NCBI GenBank assembly: GCA_037176885.1
Contig: JAWWNJ010000054.1
Coordinates: forward strand, 310,001 to 374,000
Direction of reading: 5' to 3'
DNA: 64,000 nt
From: Favolaschia claudopus
Taxonomy: Eukaryota; Basidiomycota; Agaricomycetes; Agaricales; Mycenaceae
Both the position numbers and the translations under genes were made by a program. Positions 44,475 through 56,080 of this stretch are shown here, piece after piece; the first letter of the stretch is position 1, and every line of letters begins with the position of its first letter. The notes under the pieces were generated by a model. The model saw only the letters and a list, made by a program, of their open reading frames with translations. It was not told where the DNA came from and made no database searches.

Positions 44475-46771
44475 CATTCCAGCTATCTACAAAACACTGG
44501 AGCGCTCCGAAAAAAAGTTCCCATTGATGCGATGACGTCAATTACCATATGAGGTAGGCACTGCCGGATCCATTGCGTCGACGGCTGGCGCGTCAGGGCG
44601 GGGCGACCTCGTGTTGCAGCCTATGCAATTTCTTGATTGGACATCCCATTGGCGGCCATGGTAATCATGAGCCGCTTGTGTGCAGGAGGGATGTAGCGGA
44701 AGGTATTGTAGGGCATGGTAGGCGAGAGAGACGTTCCAGGAGCAGTGACGAAAGGGCGAGTGTCGTTGGAGAGAGTGGAGCGGGCTGGCCGAATTAGGCA
44801 GGAGCTGTCAAAACCGTTGTGTGAATTTTTTTTCGGAGCGCTCCAGTGTTTTGTAGATAGCTGTCAGTGCCTTCCTTCATTGTGTTTTGTTCTCTCCCTC
44901 ACCTTTTTTTAACACATTATTGCAGATTCCAGATATTTTGCTTTGTATGCCAAAGTATGAATCCCCGCTGCCTCGTTCAACCCCCAATTTTCAATACAAG
45001 CACCCGCACATGAACTAATCGTTCATGAAGACTCCGTGAGATCGGCTTCAAATTCTGTTACACCTCGCCACTTGCTTCGAGCTGTAGGTCTGTACGAATG
45101 ATGCATCGCTCATAGCTGTTCATCTCGCACTCCCCCGCTAGTTATCCACAGAGTTCACCGAATTAGCCTTGATTGGTTTCTCCGGACTAATGTTGATTGC
45201 CCACAACCATCTTCCCAACTTCTATGTGGATCGTGTTTTGAACATGCCAAATTAACGAGTGAGTCGCCGAATTTTTGGGCCACCATACTGCATAATCTCT
45301 GGTATATTGCTTATATACAGAGATGAAACTTCTCCCGGAATTCATTCTGTGCCAAGGGCTCTAACGATTCGTTCTTAACAGGTCCAGGTTCGCTCCGTTC
45401 AACCCTTGTGGTATTCCACAGAAGGGCGTCGCAGAGAGAACACTGTAGATTCATGGGTCCCAAGTTATGCCGAGAAACGGGATCCCTGAAATCTCGCCGC
45501 CGATGTGGGAAGAACCGAGACAGCAGTTTGTATTGAGCCCGAAAGTCAGTGCCCCAGATGAAAAAGCTCAGGTAGGCAGGTAGACACCACGTCGGTTCGG
45601 GAATATTCACATAATTCAGTACAAACAAAAGAAAAATGCAACTACATATGAGCACCCACTGTGCGAAGTATTTGTCATGAAATTCAAAACAATAATGAGG
45701 AATTTCAAGATTCCTGATGTTTTGTCATGAACCACATCATGAAATTCAAGATGCCTTTCATCATGCTCAGAAACCCATTTTTACAATAGTTGTTGAGCAT
45801 ATGAATTCATGACAAAACATCATGAATTTCAACATGCAAGACTGACGAATTTTTGCCAAGTCCACTAGCCAGGTTGTTGAGTACAAAATGTACTCAAATA
45901 TCCTACTCACACATCATCTACACTGACTCGGAAAAAGTATGGGATCACCTGGTTTTCAAACTTTCGGCTTGAACTGCGGCGCGAGTGAGAAAATTTTGGG
46001 GGTGATATATAGTGCTGCGTATACCTCTAAGACTACCCAGCCCTTTCTACATGTATTAACTCGACGTCCAATGTGCGCGCGTTGTCGTCAGAGAGCGTGA
46101 TTATCGCGTACACGTGATCCAATACTTTTTCCGCATTTGGCAGCCCAAGACTTTTCACTCTGAACCACCACAACGACGCGCTCGATTCACCCCAGACTTC
46201 TTGTGACTCATTCTCCACATCATGTTCAACATCACTGCCGCAAACAAGGCCGCCATAGACGCCCTCAAGAAGGCAGGCATCTCAAATAGAGATGTAGCCG
46301 AAAAAGAGAATGTTGCGCCCTCTACGGTCTCCCAAATCAATGCCCGCTATGGTCCAACGCGCGGCTTCGATGAGAAAGCACCTAGGCCGAATCTCCCACG
46401 CCAATGAGGGGAGAGCGAAACATCCGTGGAGCCCTCCAATCGCTCTCTTCCGGCAAAGCCAAGAATGCACATCAGGAAAAACCTCCCCTCGTAATTTGGC
46501 TAAATGTCACGAAAAGTTCGGAAAATTTCGCCAAATTTCGGATATTATCGCATTTCGGGAAATTTAGCCGAATTATGTTTTCGATGAAAACGGCGTTTGA
46601 GATTTTAGAGAAATTTAGCCAAATTTCGGAGACCTTTCGAGACCTTTTCCTTGGCTCAGATCTTATATTTTTCACTCAAGAGTCATGAAAATGCAAAGAC
46701 AAAGAAGTATATTGGACTACATAAGGACAATGAATACATGTAGCTATAGAACAATGGCTCTCCAGATAACT
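44475..46771 (+). repeat. Right arm of the 2,297-bp inverted repeat
   Basis: This is the exact reverse complement of 1304-3600 as far as I compared. Here the Tc1-like element and its insert continue beyond the arm (to 49736 and 47934). The right copy is therefore the likely source and the left copy the derived, truncated duplicate. Identical MITE (44481-44863), zinc-finger fragment (45265-45655) and TCATGA array (45665-45830) lie inside. Confidence 0.9.
45265..45655 (-). pseudogene. Helitron-like N-terminal zinc-finger fragment, right copy
   Basis: Identical to the copy at 2420-2810, on the minus strand. It contains the LGPMNLQCSLCDALLW segment and no downstream Rep or helicase. Confidence 0.5.
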
Positions 46772-48680
46772 TCCATGCATAGATTCAGGTCAGAAGCAAG
46801 TAGACTGGTAAGAAAGAACATAATTAGCTTTGCAATAGAAGGAGGAAGACAAGACGAACCCAAAAACGAAGCCGAAGCCATGTCGACGACATAAGTGATG
46901 TGGAACGAGCCAACAACTGGTGGGCACAAGAGCATGTTAAGTAATGAGGAGGAGCGGCATAGACAAGACCACATACCAGGGAAAGAGATCTTTACAACAA
47001 TAGGAACAGCAGCGGGGACGACCCGCTCAACTGGAAAGCGGATGAGAGAGGTAATGTAGACAAGCGTGCAGCAACTCACCATGTATCGTTGACATGAAGA
47101 GGGTCGATGCCATCCCGAGCCGACTACTGAGGTGGTCAGCCGAAAGCATCTACACCGGAATTGGTTAAGCTTGACAACAAGACCTGATCAGACTAACACT
47201 CACCTGAAGCACCCGAGGTATCGACTCTCGGTGGGCGGATGAAGACAGCGAGGAACTGTAAGCGATGGATGAGAATAGGAAAGACGCGGGAAGGACGACA
47301 TGCTCACTTTCGAAGGCATGGACGGGGAAGAGGGCCGCAAGGCTACGGTGGGTGTGGTGAAGAGGGAGAGGTGGGGGAGAACATGGTGGTAGGAGAAAGA
47401 GATGCACTGGCAGACTTACGGAAGTGTTTGGAACAAGTTGTGCGGGTGCCACGTCAACCATCAACGGCCATTGATGCCCGCTGTGATCTTCCCGGTTACT
47501 TCCGGAACGTCGTCCGAGGACATCGGCTTGACATCGGCTACGGACTTGTCGAAATTTTTCACAAGTCCCCCACTTTACCCTACTCTACATGCATAGCTGT
47601 TGCTGCATTACAGTCGACGTGTTGAGGCCGAAGATCTGGCCGGGTCATCTGGAAATGCGTAAGGAATGCTCGTACCGGTACCCTCTTGTATCTCTCACTG
47701 CCCCTACCTTGCCTCTAATTTATTATAGTCACCCAAAGTGGATTTTACCGGCCCAGGAAACAAGCAGGAACTTCATCGATATTTGGTGAGAAGGAGTAGA
47801 ATTTAGAACCGCTCACCAAAATCTCTCCAAATTCCCAGAAATAAAGTGAAATCCACTGAAATCCCGCGGAATTGTGAGTGCATGTCATAATTTCGGCATC
47901 ATTTGCCCAAATTAAGAAAGGAGGTTTTTCCTGATGCATCTGACCTGCAGCGGAAATATTTCCCGCATTTGCATGTCGATACGGTCCGGTCTGCGCTACG
48001 AGAGCGTAAATTAGGGGCCTATGTACACCAATCCAAGCCTCTGTTGAAGCCAGAGCACCGGAGGAAGCGAAAAGAGTGGGGGGAACTTCATTGTTACCGG
48101 ACTGCAGAGAATTGGCGGGCCGTCATATTTTCAGATGAGTCAAAATTCAACATCATTGATTCGGGCGGCCGACAGTGGTGCTGAAGGGAACCAAGAAAGG
48201 CGTATGATTCCAGATATACGAAGAAGAAGGTCCAACTCGGCGGCGGGGGTGTTATGGTCTGGGGGTGTCTCACCCGACACGGTGTCGATCAACTTCATCG
48301 GACCGAAGGGATCATGGATCGCTTCGTTTACACTGACATCCTCTCGAAATCCCTCCTCGACATTCTGGACTCGCGTAATTTGGACCGCTCGACCATTTAT
48401 TTCCAGCAAGACGGCGACCCAAAGCATAAATCCAAGCACGCGCAGGGGTGGCTTAATCTCGAGGGCTTTGATGTTCTTCCCTGGTGCCCGTACCCGCTCG
48501 ATCTGAGCATCATAGAGAATCTTTGGGATCATTTGGAGCGTATGGTACGCGCTCGGGACTCTCTAGGATCACTTTGAAGGAGGAGTGGGAGAAAATAGAT
48601 CAAACATATACTGACAAGTTATACGGCAGTATGCCCAACAGGGTGCGCAAAATTTTGAAGGAAAAGGGAGGCCTGTATGG
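46222..48680 (+). pseudogene. Tc1-type (DD34E) transposase, broken
   Basis: The start at 46222 encodes a helix-turn-helix (SNRDVAEKENVAPSTVSQIN). A frameshift near 46400 follows, then SSGKAKNA, after which the 46470-47934 insert interrupts. The frame resumes with SDLQRKYFPHLHVD. First aspartate in IFSDESKFNI, a stop at about 48182, then second aspartate in YFQQDGDPKH and glutamate in SIIENLWDHL. Exactly 34 residues lie between the last two, the DD34E spacing of Tc1 transposases. The stop replaces TGG as seen in the related copy at 58.2 kb. The enzyme would cut and paste at TA, but this copy is dead. Confidence 0.85.
46470..47934. mobile_element. 1.47-kb element inserted in the Tc1 transposase
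   Basis: The ends CATCAGGAAAAACCTCC and their inverted partner GGAGGTTTTTCCTGATG lie between copies of TGCA (46466-46469 and 47935-47938). Because the ends overlap the target, the duplication could be 2-4 bp. Removing it restores KAKNA-SDLQRK. Internal frames, including a hydrophobic one on the minus strand at 46744-47082, are unrecognised, and no transposase is seen. Confidence 0.75.
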
Positions 48681-49738
48681 CTGTAATAGTGTAACATTAT
48701 TATTTGTTGCACCGCTACAGGGATTTTGGCTTCGAAATACGCACCTAATGGAGGTTTTCCACAATTTGCGCACAGGTCGGCAAAAAAATACACAACCTGT
48801 ATTCCAGAGGGGGAGCTGCACATGGTCCGGCAGAAAATACACAGGTCTTTGAGATACCAGGATCTCGGCCCGTCAAGGGTCATCAGTTGCCATCTGATCG
48901 AAAATCACGAAGAGGTTTTCCCCGTTTGTACCTGTACCTATAGTGCCGCCCATACATCAAGCCCATCGTGTCTACGAATTCGGAAATCTACTTCCAAAAA
49001 TGTATTTCAAATTACCAGAGCTCACTAAGTTCCTCGAGGGGTTCAATTGAATACATACATTACTGTAAATGCATTTCTTGTGTCCGGTCTAATATTCTTG
49101 GAAAAAGGAAGATGATGGAAGGTGGAAAAATCATATATTTATACTGTAGGTACTCCATGTATCACTGTCTCATCCATCGAACATTGCCGTGCAGAGAGAG
49201 AAAAAACAGCTTGAAAATGAACTCGAAAGGCTAGCCAATGCTTGGGGCTTTGATCCGTTGCCGAGATCAGATTGATCATCAGTCTGGGGCTGACTGCCGA
49301 TGGCTCGGAAAATGCCGTACCTGTGCGTTTTTTCTTCTTCAAGACGAACCTGTGTATATTTTGGAGGGTGTGCATTTTTTTTTCAGTTCAAGGCGTCTAT
49401 TTTTGCTTAATAATGTTACAGTATTACCCCCATAGGCCTGACTCACTATTAATGTTCTGTGGGCTTTTCTTGTCCGTTTTCTCTCTCAAACTCATTCTCT
49501 TACTTGTATTTCTTAAAGCGGCAAAAAGCAGATATATAATTGGATCACCCATCACGAATAAATCCATTGCACAGCTCTCATTTTTTGACGCAGCCTCCCC
49601 ATATTTTACATGCACATACTACACATAGTGTACTCCGTACTGAGTCACAAAAATTCCCAGTATATTCCCGCGATCTTGCGCAACATGAGCATCTTTCTCA
49701 CAGATGCCGTGATCCCATACCTTCTCCGAGTCAGTGTA

Positions 49739-50287
49739 TCCCTCCCTAATGCAAAGAGGGGTTGAAGAAGGTGGCCAAAAGGTGGGTCAGTAATATCTGG
49801 AACGGGTTCAGTAGTCGGATTCAATCCATCTTGGCTGACTTGGATATATGTATGGTTGCGGCCAAAACTTCATGACCAGTCCCAATTTTGCTCAAAATCC
49901 TTCGGGATTCGAGATTTAGCCGGAACTAGGGTATGGTTTATAGGTAATATTTTTATTTCAGAGGAATCGGAGGTACTCCTAACTTAGGGTTACAAAACGC
50001 GAAATTTGAACAGCGAAAAACCAAAATTGTGTGTACTAAACTCGCGAGTTTGAGGCAGGTAATCAAGTCTTTCTCTGCCATTCTGCCTCTGCAACCCCAG
50101 ACTCCTTCTTCCGGACCCCACAGTGAAAGTGAAATCTCCTAACCAGGAGAACGGCAATGGCCAGGCGACATTGATGCTGCTGCACAGCAACCGGTCCGAG
50201 TGATCCGCAATCAAAAGCGCGAAATTGCCGTGCAAAACACGGAAAACCCGTTTTTTCGAAGTTTTGCTCCAGTACGTTTGTAGATTA
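49739..50287. other. No gene recognised
   Basis: Spacer between the Tc1-like element and a MITE; frames on both strands have no domain. Confidence 0.35.
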
Positions 50288-50483
50288 GAGGCTTTGCGGT
50301 AGCCACTGGCGGCTAATTTCTCTCACGACCCGCTGAGCACCTGGGCTCAAGTAAGCCACCCTGAGCAGCTGTTATGAAGGGCATCTCAAGGTGGCTAACT
50401 TGGCCCAGTAGCATCCGTAGTCGTTGTGTGGCACGAGCCGCCAGTTCGTGTGGCGGCTCACTGGCGGCTCACCGCAAAGGCTC
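50288..50483. mobile_element. GAGGCTTTGCGG-type MITE, 196 bp
   Basis: GAGGCTTTGCGGTAGCCACT and the inverted CCGCAAAGGCTC are flanked by TA (50286-50287, 50484-50485). Subterminal GGCGGCT repeats are present. Relatives at 26482 and 33606. Confidence 0.75.
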
Positions 50484-50704
50484 TATTACCTTCTTGCAAT
50501 GCTATTTACGCAATCCCAGGATGTCTCAATGAAAACTGACGTGACAGTATCAATTACCAAATTGGGACTGCGACTTGCCGCGAAGTTCGGTCCGCAACCA
50601 TACCCGGCTGCCTCTGTCAGTGTGTCAGTGACAGCTTTTCGTGTGTTCGACTCTGGCTGTTGTCGATATATTTCTTTCATATTTCTTGCTCCTTTTCACC
50701 GCCA

Positions 50705-50910
50705 AAATCATGATGTTATCGTTATGAATCCACAACAAAACATCATGAAAATAACGTCATGAATGTTCCCATAACCGTAATGAATTTCACGATGCACTTT
50801 CATGATGTTGCGTCATGAATTTCAAGAGTGCATCATGAATTTCGTGACAATTCATTGTGAACTTTCTAATGAATCGTCGTGAAAAACATGAGGAATTTCA
50901 TGATACTTTG
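50705..50910. repeat. Array of TCATGA-centred palindromes
   Basis: The densest of the arrays: about ten CATGATG/CATGAATTTC words in alternating orientation across 200 bp. Confidence 0.7.
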
Positions 50911-50943
50911 ACTGCACAGTGACCCTGTTCGGATAGCAGAGTA

Positions 50944-51469
50944 CTCGGTGTGACCAAAAGTAACCGGAATTTGGCTTTTTAGAGGGGAATTTCGAAGCTC
51001 AAACAGCTTTAAGTAATACAGGGCTCTTCTAAATTATTTTTTCTACCACTTCCATGGTATGGGCATGACATGCAATGTTTTGTTTTGAGTTGGGGAATCA
51101 ATCTTTAAAATTGGACCAATTTGGACATGTTTGCGTTCTCTGAAGGAGAGATGGCGGAATTTCAGGCCGGTAAGCACCCCAAAAACGTGCTTAGTATCCC
51201 AATGGTCTACAAATCCGATATCTAAGGTTGCCAGGTGTTTCTCGTTGTTCAGTGAGAGAGGCAACTCGGCACACTAATTTCCCGCCTCAAAGCATACATA
51301 AAAGAATGTGTAATAATAGGACAAAGGGACTATGCAACCTTTTGCCTGCTTCTTATGCAATCGTATATGTTCATACACTGCCAATTGGGCCAATTTGCCC
51401 AGCAGTCACCCACAAAATCTGGTTGAAAACACGCAATTTCCGATTCCGGTTACTTTTGGTCACACCGAG
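50944..51469. mobile_element. CTCGGTGTGACCAAAAGTAACCG MITE, 526 bp
   Basis: The ends CTCGGTGTGACCAAAAGTAA and their inverted copy are flanked by TA (50942-50943, 51470-51471). It is related to the 517-bp element at 53200 by the shared ACCAAAAGTAACCG core. Confidence 0.82.
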
Positions 51470-52771
51470 TATGCACACATTTTGCGAGAGAGATGTTGCG
51501 TACACCTGAGCACAACAGAGATTCCATATCTAGTTGGCAGCTTTGGGTTGAGCATCCCGTACAGATGTGCGAGCTACATGGACCTCAACACTCCCACCTA
51601 GCGAGCAGCATCTGAAGAGAACAGGCTCCCACCGGATTCAAGGAGTGTGCATGGGGAAGAACCTAGAGTACGGGAGAGAGAGACTCGAGGTCATCGAGCA
51701 GACCGAACGATGCTGATAGGTATGGCCCACTCGTGATCGGTCCAACGGCCCTTGCAGCCGCCGCTTCTCGCCTAGATGACCTTGTTAGTGGTCGAATCCG
51801 ACAACGGCACAGCAGCTTTCTGCCGCTCAGAACAGCCTCACCACTGCTACAGACACTATACTGGATCAGGCTGTCACGATTTCTGCACAGAGTATCAATA
51901 GACTAAAACGAGACAAAGCTCGAATTGACACCAAAATGGATCAATTAAAGGAAGAATTACTGCAGGCTATCCTTCGCGCTGACAAGGCCAATCGCTTATC
52001 ATCCTCCCAATCGCTTCGCCTCGAGAGCCTTCTGTTCACTGTCCAACAACTCAATCGCAAAATCGCCGAACAGACGAAAGAACGACAACAGATTCAGCAA
52101 AAACTAAAAAATACACAGATGCGAGAAAAACGGGCGAAACAGGCGTTGAAGGAGACTCGAATCGTTGGAAAGCGAAAATCTGTATTCATCACTTGGCATC
52201 GGCACTTCTATTCGACGCTCTACCGCTCTCTTGCTTTGACTTGTCACCGTGCAGGCTGCGCCCAGGCTAAGATAGGTGGACTCATTACACGGATCGGGCG
52301 GGTTTTGGGAGTGAAAGTTAAACATTCCATCAGTCGGCGAACTGTAGGCCGGGTAATAACAGAGGCTGGAATCAAAGCCAAGTTGCAGTTAGGATTTGAA
52401 CTCGCGCGCGCGAAAGGTAAGGCTCATTTCAAATTTTCAATTGAATTTGCGGTAACATTCACCAAATTTTTAGCGGTCACTCTCAGCAGCGATGGCATAA
52501 GTCGTCGGAATATCAAATACGAGGGCCGCCACATCACCATCACCGCCCCCACCTATTCAACCGACCCTGATTCACCTGCCGAGGCTCCTGCAACCCGCCT
52601 TGTCGAGGTTGAGCACGCCCTTGATCACACCGCTCAAACTCAATTCAATGGATGGGATATTGTCAATAGTTCCATTGTCGACATCTACCGAAATAGCCCG
52701 CTCGGAAAGCGCGATTTACAGGCAGGAATAACCTACGAGGCCGATGATTTATGGCGCAAGGCAGTTGCCTA

Positions 52772-53795
52772 TACTGTACCATTTCATTCAATTCGTATGT
52801 CACGCGTCACAGGGCCGATTTTTTACGAATATTTTCGTACCTGTCACGGGTCACCGAGGCGTCTTATGAATGTCCCAAACAAGTCACGAAATTGGCGAAA
52901 CTTGCCCCAAAATCGAATTTTTCGCTCATACAGGCTTTTTATTCATCAAATGGTTCCCCGAAGTCCATCTTGATGTTCAAGTCTTGAAAATGGTTCAGAA
53001 GCGCTAATTTCGCCTCATTTTAGCTCATCTTTCGTCTATTTGACAGGCAAACCCACCTGAAATCAACCGGATTCTGCTCAGACCCAATTTTCTTCGTTTC
53101 TTGCTCTCCACTGGGTTGTAGATGCTCCGGAGATAGTGGTCAAGCCAAGCAGCGTGCTCTGAGCCATTTACGAATTTTTTTAGGTGTCACGGTCCTCTAC
53201 TCGCAGTTACCAAAAGTAACCGAATTCGGGGTTTTTTCCCAGAAATTACGATGGTCAAGGAACTTTGAGCGATGAAGGGTTCATTTATAGCGTGTTTGTT
53301 ACAACTTTTATGATATAAACTCGGGGTAAGGTATCACACAGTGGCTGAATAAATTAATCTTCAAAATACCATTAATTTGGCGGTGTTTGCCTTTTTTAGA
53401 ACACACTCACCAGGATTTCAGGTGGGTGAGTACCTCAAAAATATATTTACTATCTCATGACTTTGTACCTGAGAACTCAGAGTTTGCTGATCCTTCAATG
53501 AGGGTACTAAAACAGAGCAAGAAATTGTTGATTTGACACATAAATAAACAAACATAGAAAATCAGCACAGGGAAAGCCCAATAACTTCGGCGCGTGTTAT
53601 GTGCAATAGCATATGACCATCCCCCCCCCTGTCCCACCAGTTGAACCAACTGCTAACTGTATTAGCTGGTCGCAAGCGAGGCATTTCTAATTTCGGTTAC
53701 TTTTGGTAATGCCGAGTAGAGGCATTTAAGAAAACGAAAATTCGAATATTTGGGTCACGCGTCACAGGCAGGGAGAATTGATCGAAATGATACAG
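52772..53795. mobile_element. CTGTACCATTTC-type MITE splitting the large gene
   Basis: TA duplications (52770-52771, 53796-53797) flank the ends TACTGTACCATTTCATTCAA and GAAATGATACAG. Removing the element and one TA restores the reading frame as KAVAY-CNSDHAADV. It is 1,024 bp because it holds another MITE. Confidence 0.82.
53200..53716. mobile_element. CTCGG/TTACCAAAAGTAACCG MITE nested in the previous one
   Basis: The ends CTCGCAGTTACCAAAAGTAA and GGTAATGCCGAG are flanked by TA (53198-53199, 53717-53718). It provides the full-length reference for the arms at 5388 and 25325. Confidence 0.82.
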
Positions 53796-55809
53796 TACTG
53801 TAACTCCGATCACGCAGCCGATGTTCGCTTGGTGGCGCAAAAGACAAAAGAGCGCAAGATGGAGGTGTTGGAAACGGACTTTGGAAAAGCAAAGCTTGAT
53901 GGTATGTCAGAGTCCGAGGCAGAAGACGCGTTGTGGGAGGTGGTATGCGAGATCAGTGAGGATCCTGAAGGCCTTGATCGCAGGTGTGTTAGTTTTTTTT
54001 CGCTTAACACTTCGGATATATCAAAATTACCACAGCGCCATTCCGGCAAGCCTTCGGGAAGAAGCCCTCCAATCTCTTGCTCGCCACGTAGGATCCACCA
54101 CTATTGAAGCGTTGCCCGAGGAACGACGGCTCATTCTCTCCCGCTTCATTGTTGCTGGATGCTGCAAACACAAGGACCACAATTGCACGAAATATGGAGT
54201 TGCGGGGATGCAGGCTGTCTGGGACACCCTCGATTGCACTCCTCCCGTTCTTCTAGCCAACAAAGACAACGCAGCAACTATAGCTCTCGGCGAGGAAGCG
54301 GATTCGGCAGCAGTTGAGCGCGCCATGAAGGCTAGCCAACGAGGCGGGCATATAGTCAGCATCTGCGGCGATCTCTTTCGGCATCGAGACGAGAAACGTG
54401 GACATCAAGATTTTCATCGGTCCTATTTCTCTAAAGTCAAATTCGATATCGACGGCGAAGTCTCATCTGCGAAATTCCCTGACACGTCCAACAATCGTTA
54501 TAACTCTCATCTGGCTGGAGCCGCCGAGCTTCTGAAGTATCATTCGGCCTACATTGACTTCTTCACCCTCATCCGCGACACCAAAACGACGCCTGGACTC
54601 AATCATATGGAGGAAAATGCACTCAAGGGCTTGAACGACCTCCCAACGATGTGCGAGATTGTCGTAATGACGGCTTACAAGAACGCGGTACCTGACGCTT
54701 ACTTCAAAATGGTCAGCAAGCCTGGCGTCAATCACATTCACCTCGGTCCTCTCCATCAGCAGATTATCACCCATATCGAAAAACTCATCGCTGATACAGA
54801 CTTGCTCCTGAGCCCTCTTAGCATCTCTTCCGAGGCGACACTCGATGGCGAACCATTCTCCGACCAATTTGCAATGGACTCGGTGTGGTTCTGGCTCGAC
54901 GAACATCCCGACCTCATTCCCGTCGTTGAAAGTCTGCTTATCGGCTTCCTCAAATCAATCGTTCCGGCATGGAAACGGTTTTCCCGCGATTTTTAGCCTG
55001 GCGGAGCTATCGACACCCTCACTCCAGCCGAGCAACTCCTGATCCATATCCCTCCGACAAACGCCGCTAACGAGTCAATTCTTGGAGGCTTGGGTGTTTA
55101 TCTGACGGACAAAAACGGCACAGTCAAGCATTTCAGCGCCGAAGCAGCATACATTCGTAACAACACCGCAGCATTTGTCGACGCGATGCTCACGGAGGAC
55201 GACGAGGTTTATGTCATGCGCCTGGCACGGATCGAAGACGCCAGCCGTAAAATGAAGAAGTTTCGGGATGATTTACTCGCGTTCAAGGCTCGGGTTGCGC
55301 ACGAAGCACGTGAAAGAGAGGCTGCAAAACAAGCTGAGGCTGCTGCAGAAATTTTACGACTCAAATCCATCGTCATTATCACTGATTGCGCCCAACTGCA
55401 GACTCTGCCGGTAAAATCCACCAAGAAAAAGCCTGGACCGTGCCTTCGGGAACAGCTCGATGTCCGTAGAAGCTTGTGGAAAGACGAAATCCTACAGAAG
55501 ACACTACTTAAAAACATATCCAAGAAAGCTGACATGATCAAAGCCATTACTCGAGGTATGGCTTTCATGTCAATTAACCTTAATAAGGCCTTATCCCTTA
55601 GGGCGAACACTGCAGGCTACCTTACTATTTGCGACGGGGTCTCTGCAATTGAAGAGAGAGGCGACGGAGCCGCCGCCACTGACGGCGGAACAAGGGACAT
55701 AGCTGGCTCCGCCGTTGAAGCAGCGTCTGCTCCAAACACTGAATCTTGCAGACCACCAAGCATGTTCTGTCAAGAATAAAGACGCCCCGAGGGCCTGGCT
55801 AATTGCAAT

Positions 55810-56078
55810 ACCGTACAATTTCATTCAATTCTAAAGTCACGCGTCACGCACCCCGCTGTCGATTCGAATTCTCTACGCGTCACTCGGGCCTCCGTCGAAC
55901 GGCCAATCCGTCACGCCGATCCAAATGTCTCCAAAAATGGGAAAAAAACAGCGTGTTTGGTGCTGAATTTTTTTTTCTTTCGAAATTTCGCGGTGCGTCA
56001 CGCAAATTTTCGGTCGTGTCGAATTGTCGAGCGGGGTCACGCGTCACACCCCCTGTCGATTTGAATGAAATTGTACGG
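55810..56078. mobile_element. CCGTACAATTTCATTCAATTC-type MITE, 269 bp
   Basis: The ends CCGTACAATTTCATTCAA and their inverted copy are flanked by TA (55808-55809, 56079-56080). The arms share GTCACGCGTCAC. Fourth member of the CTGTACTATTTCG family. Confidence 0.82.
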
Positions 56079-56080
56079 TA

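Larger units (their letters stand above)
45921..49736 (+). mobile_element. Tc1-like element, interrupted
   Basis: The left end CACTGACTCGGAAAAAGTAT and the right end CTTCTCCGAGTCAGTG are inverted copies, flanked by TA (45919-45920, 49737-49738). It contains a broken transposase gene and a 1.47-kb insert. About 1.0 kb between the transposase stop and the right end is unexplained. Confidence 0.78.
51747..55779 (+). pseudogene. Large multicopy mushroom protein family, RNase H-like motifs, broken
   Basis: The frames join into one gene: 51747-52771 (frameshift near 51815), 53798-53983 and 54036-55779, with a 52-bp intron at 53984-54035 and a MITE at 52772-53795. Order of motifs: coiled-coil start (LQQLNRKIAEQTKERQQI style), ISRRTVGRVITEAGIKAK, TLSSDGISRRNI, EVEHALDHTAQTQFNGW, CGDLFRHRDEKRGHQDFH, SAKFPDTSNNRYNSH, LNHMEENALKGL, LTPAEQLLIHIPPTNAANE, and a long basic coiled coil (KARVAHEAREREAAKQ) near the end. 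From memory this is an abundant, poorly characterised family in mushrooms. The spaced aspartates (SSDG, ALDH) and the later NAANES suggest a transposase-like nuclease, which is my inference. A TAG at 54994-54996 and the frameshift inactivate it. The C-terminus reads into a repeat shared with 41.57 kb. Confidence 0.65.

Noticed and set aside
1304..46771. One giant transposon with 2.3-kb terminal inverted repeats
   Set aside because: The arms end inside or at the edges of ordinary MITE and Tc1-like sequences. No target duplication flanks them, and no cargo or integrase gene runs between them.
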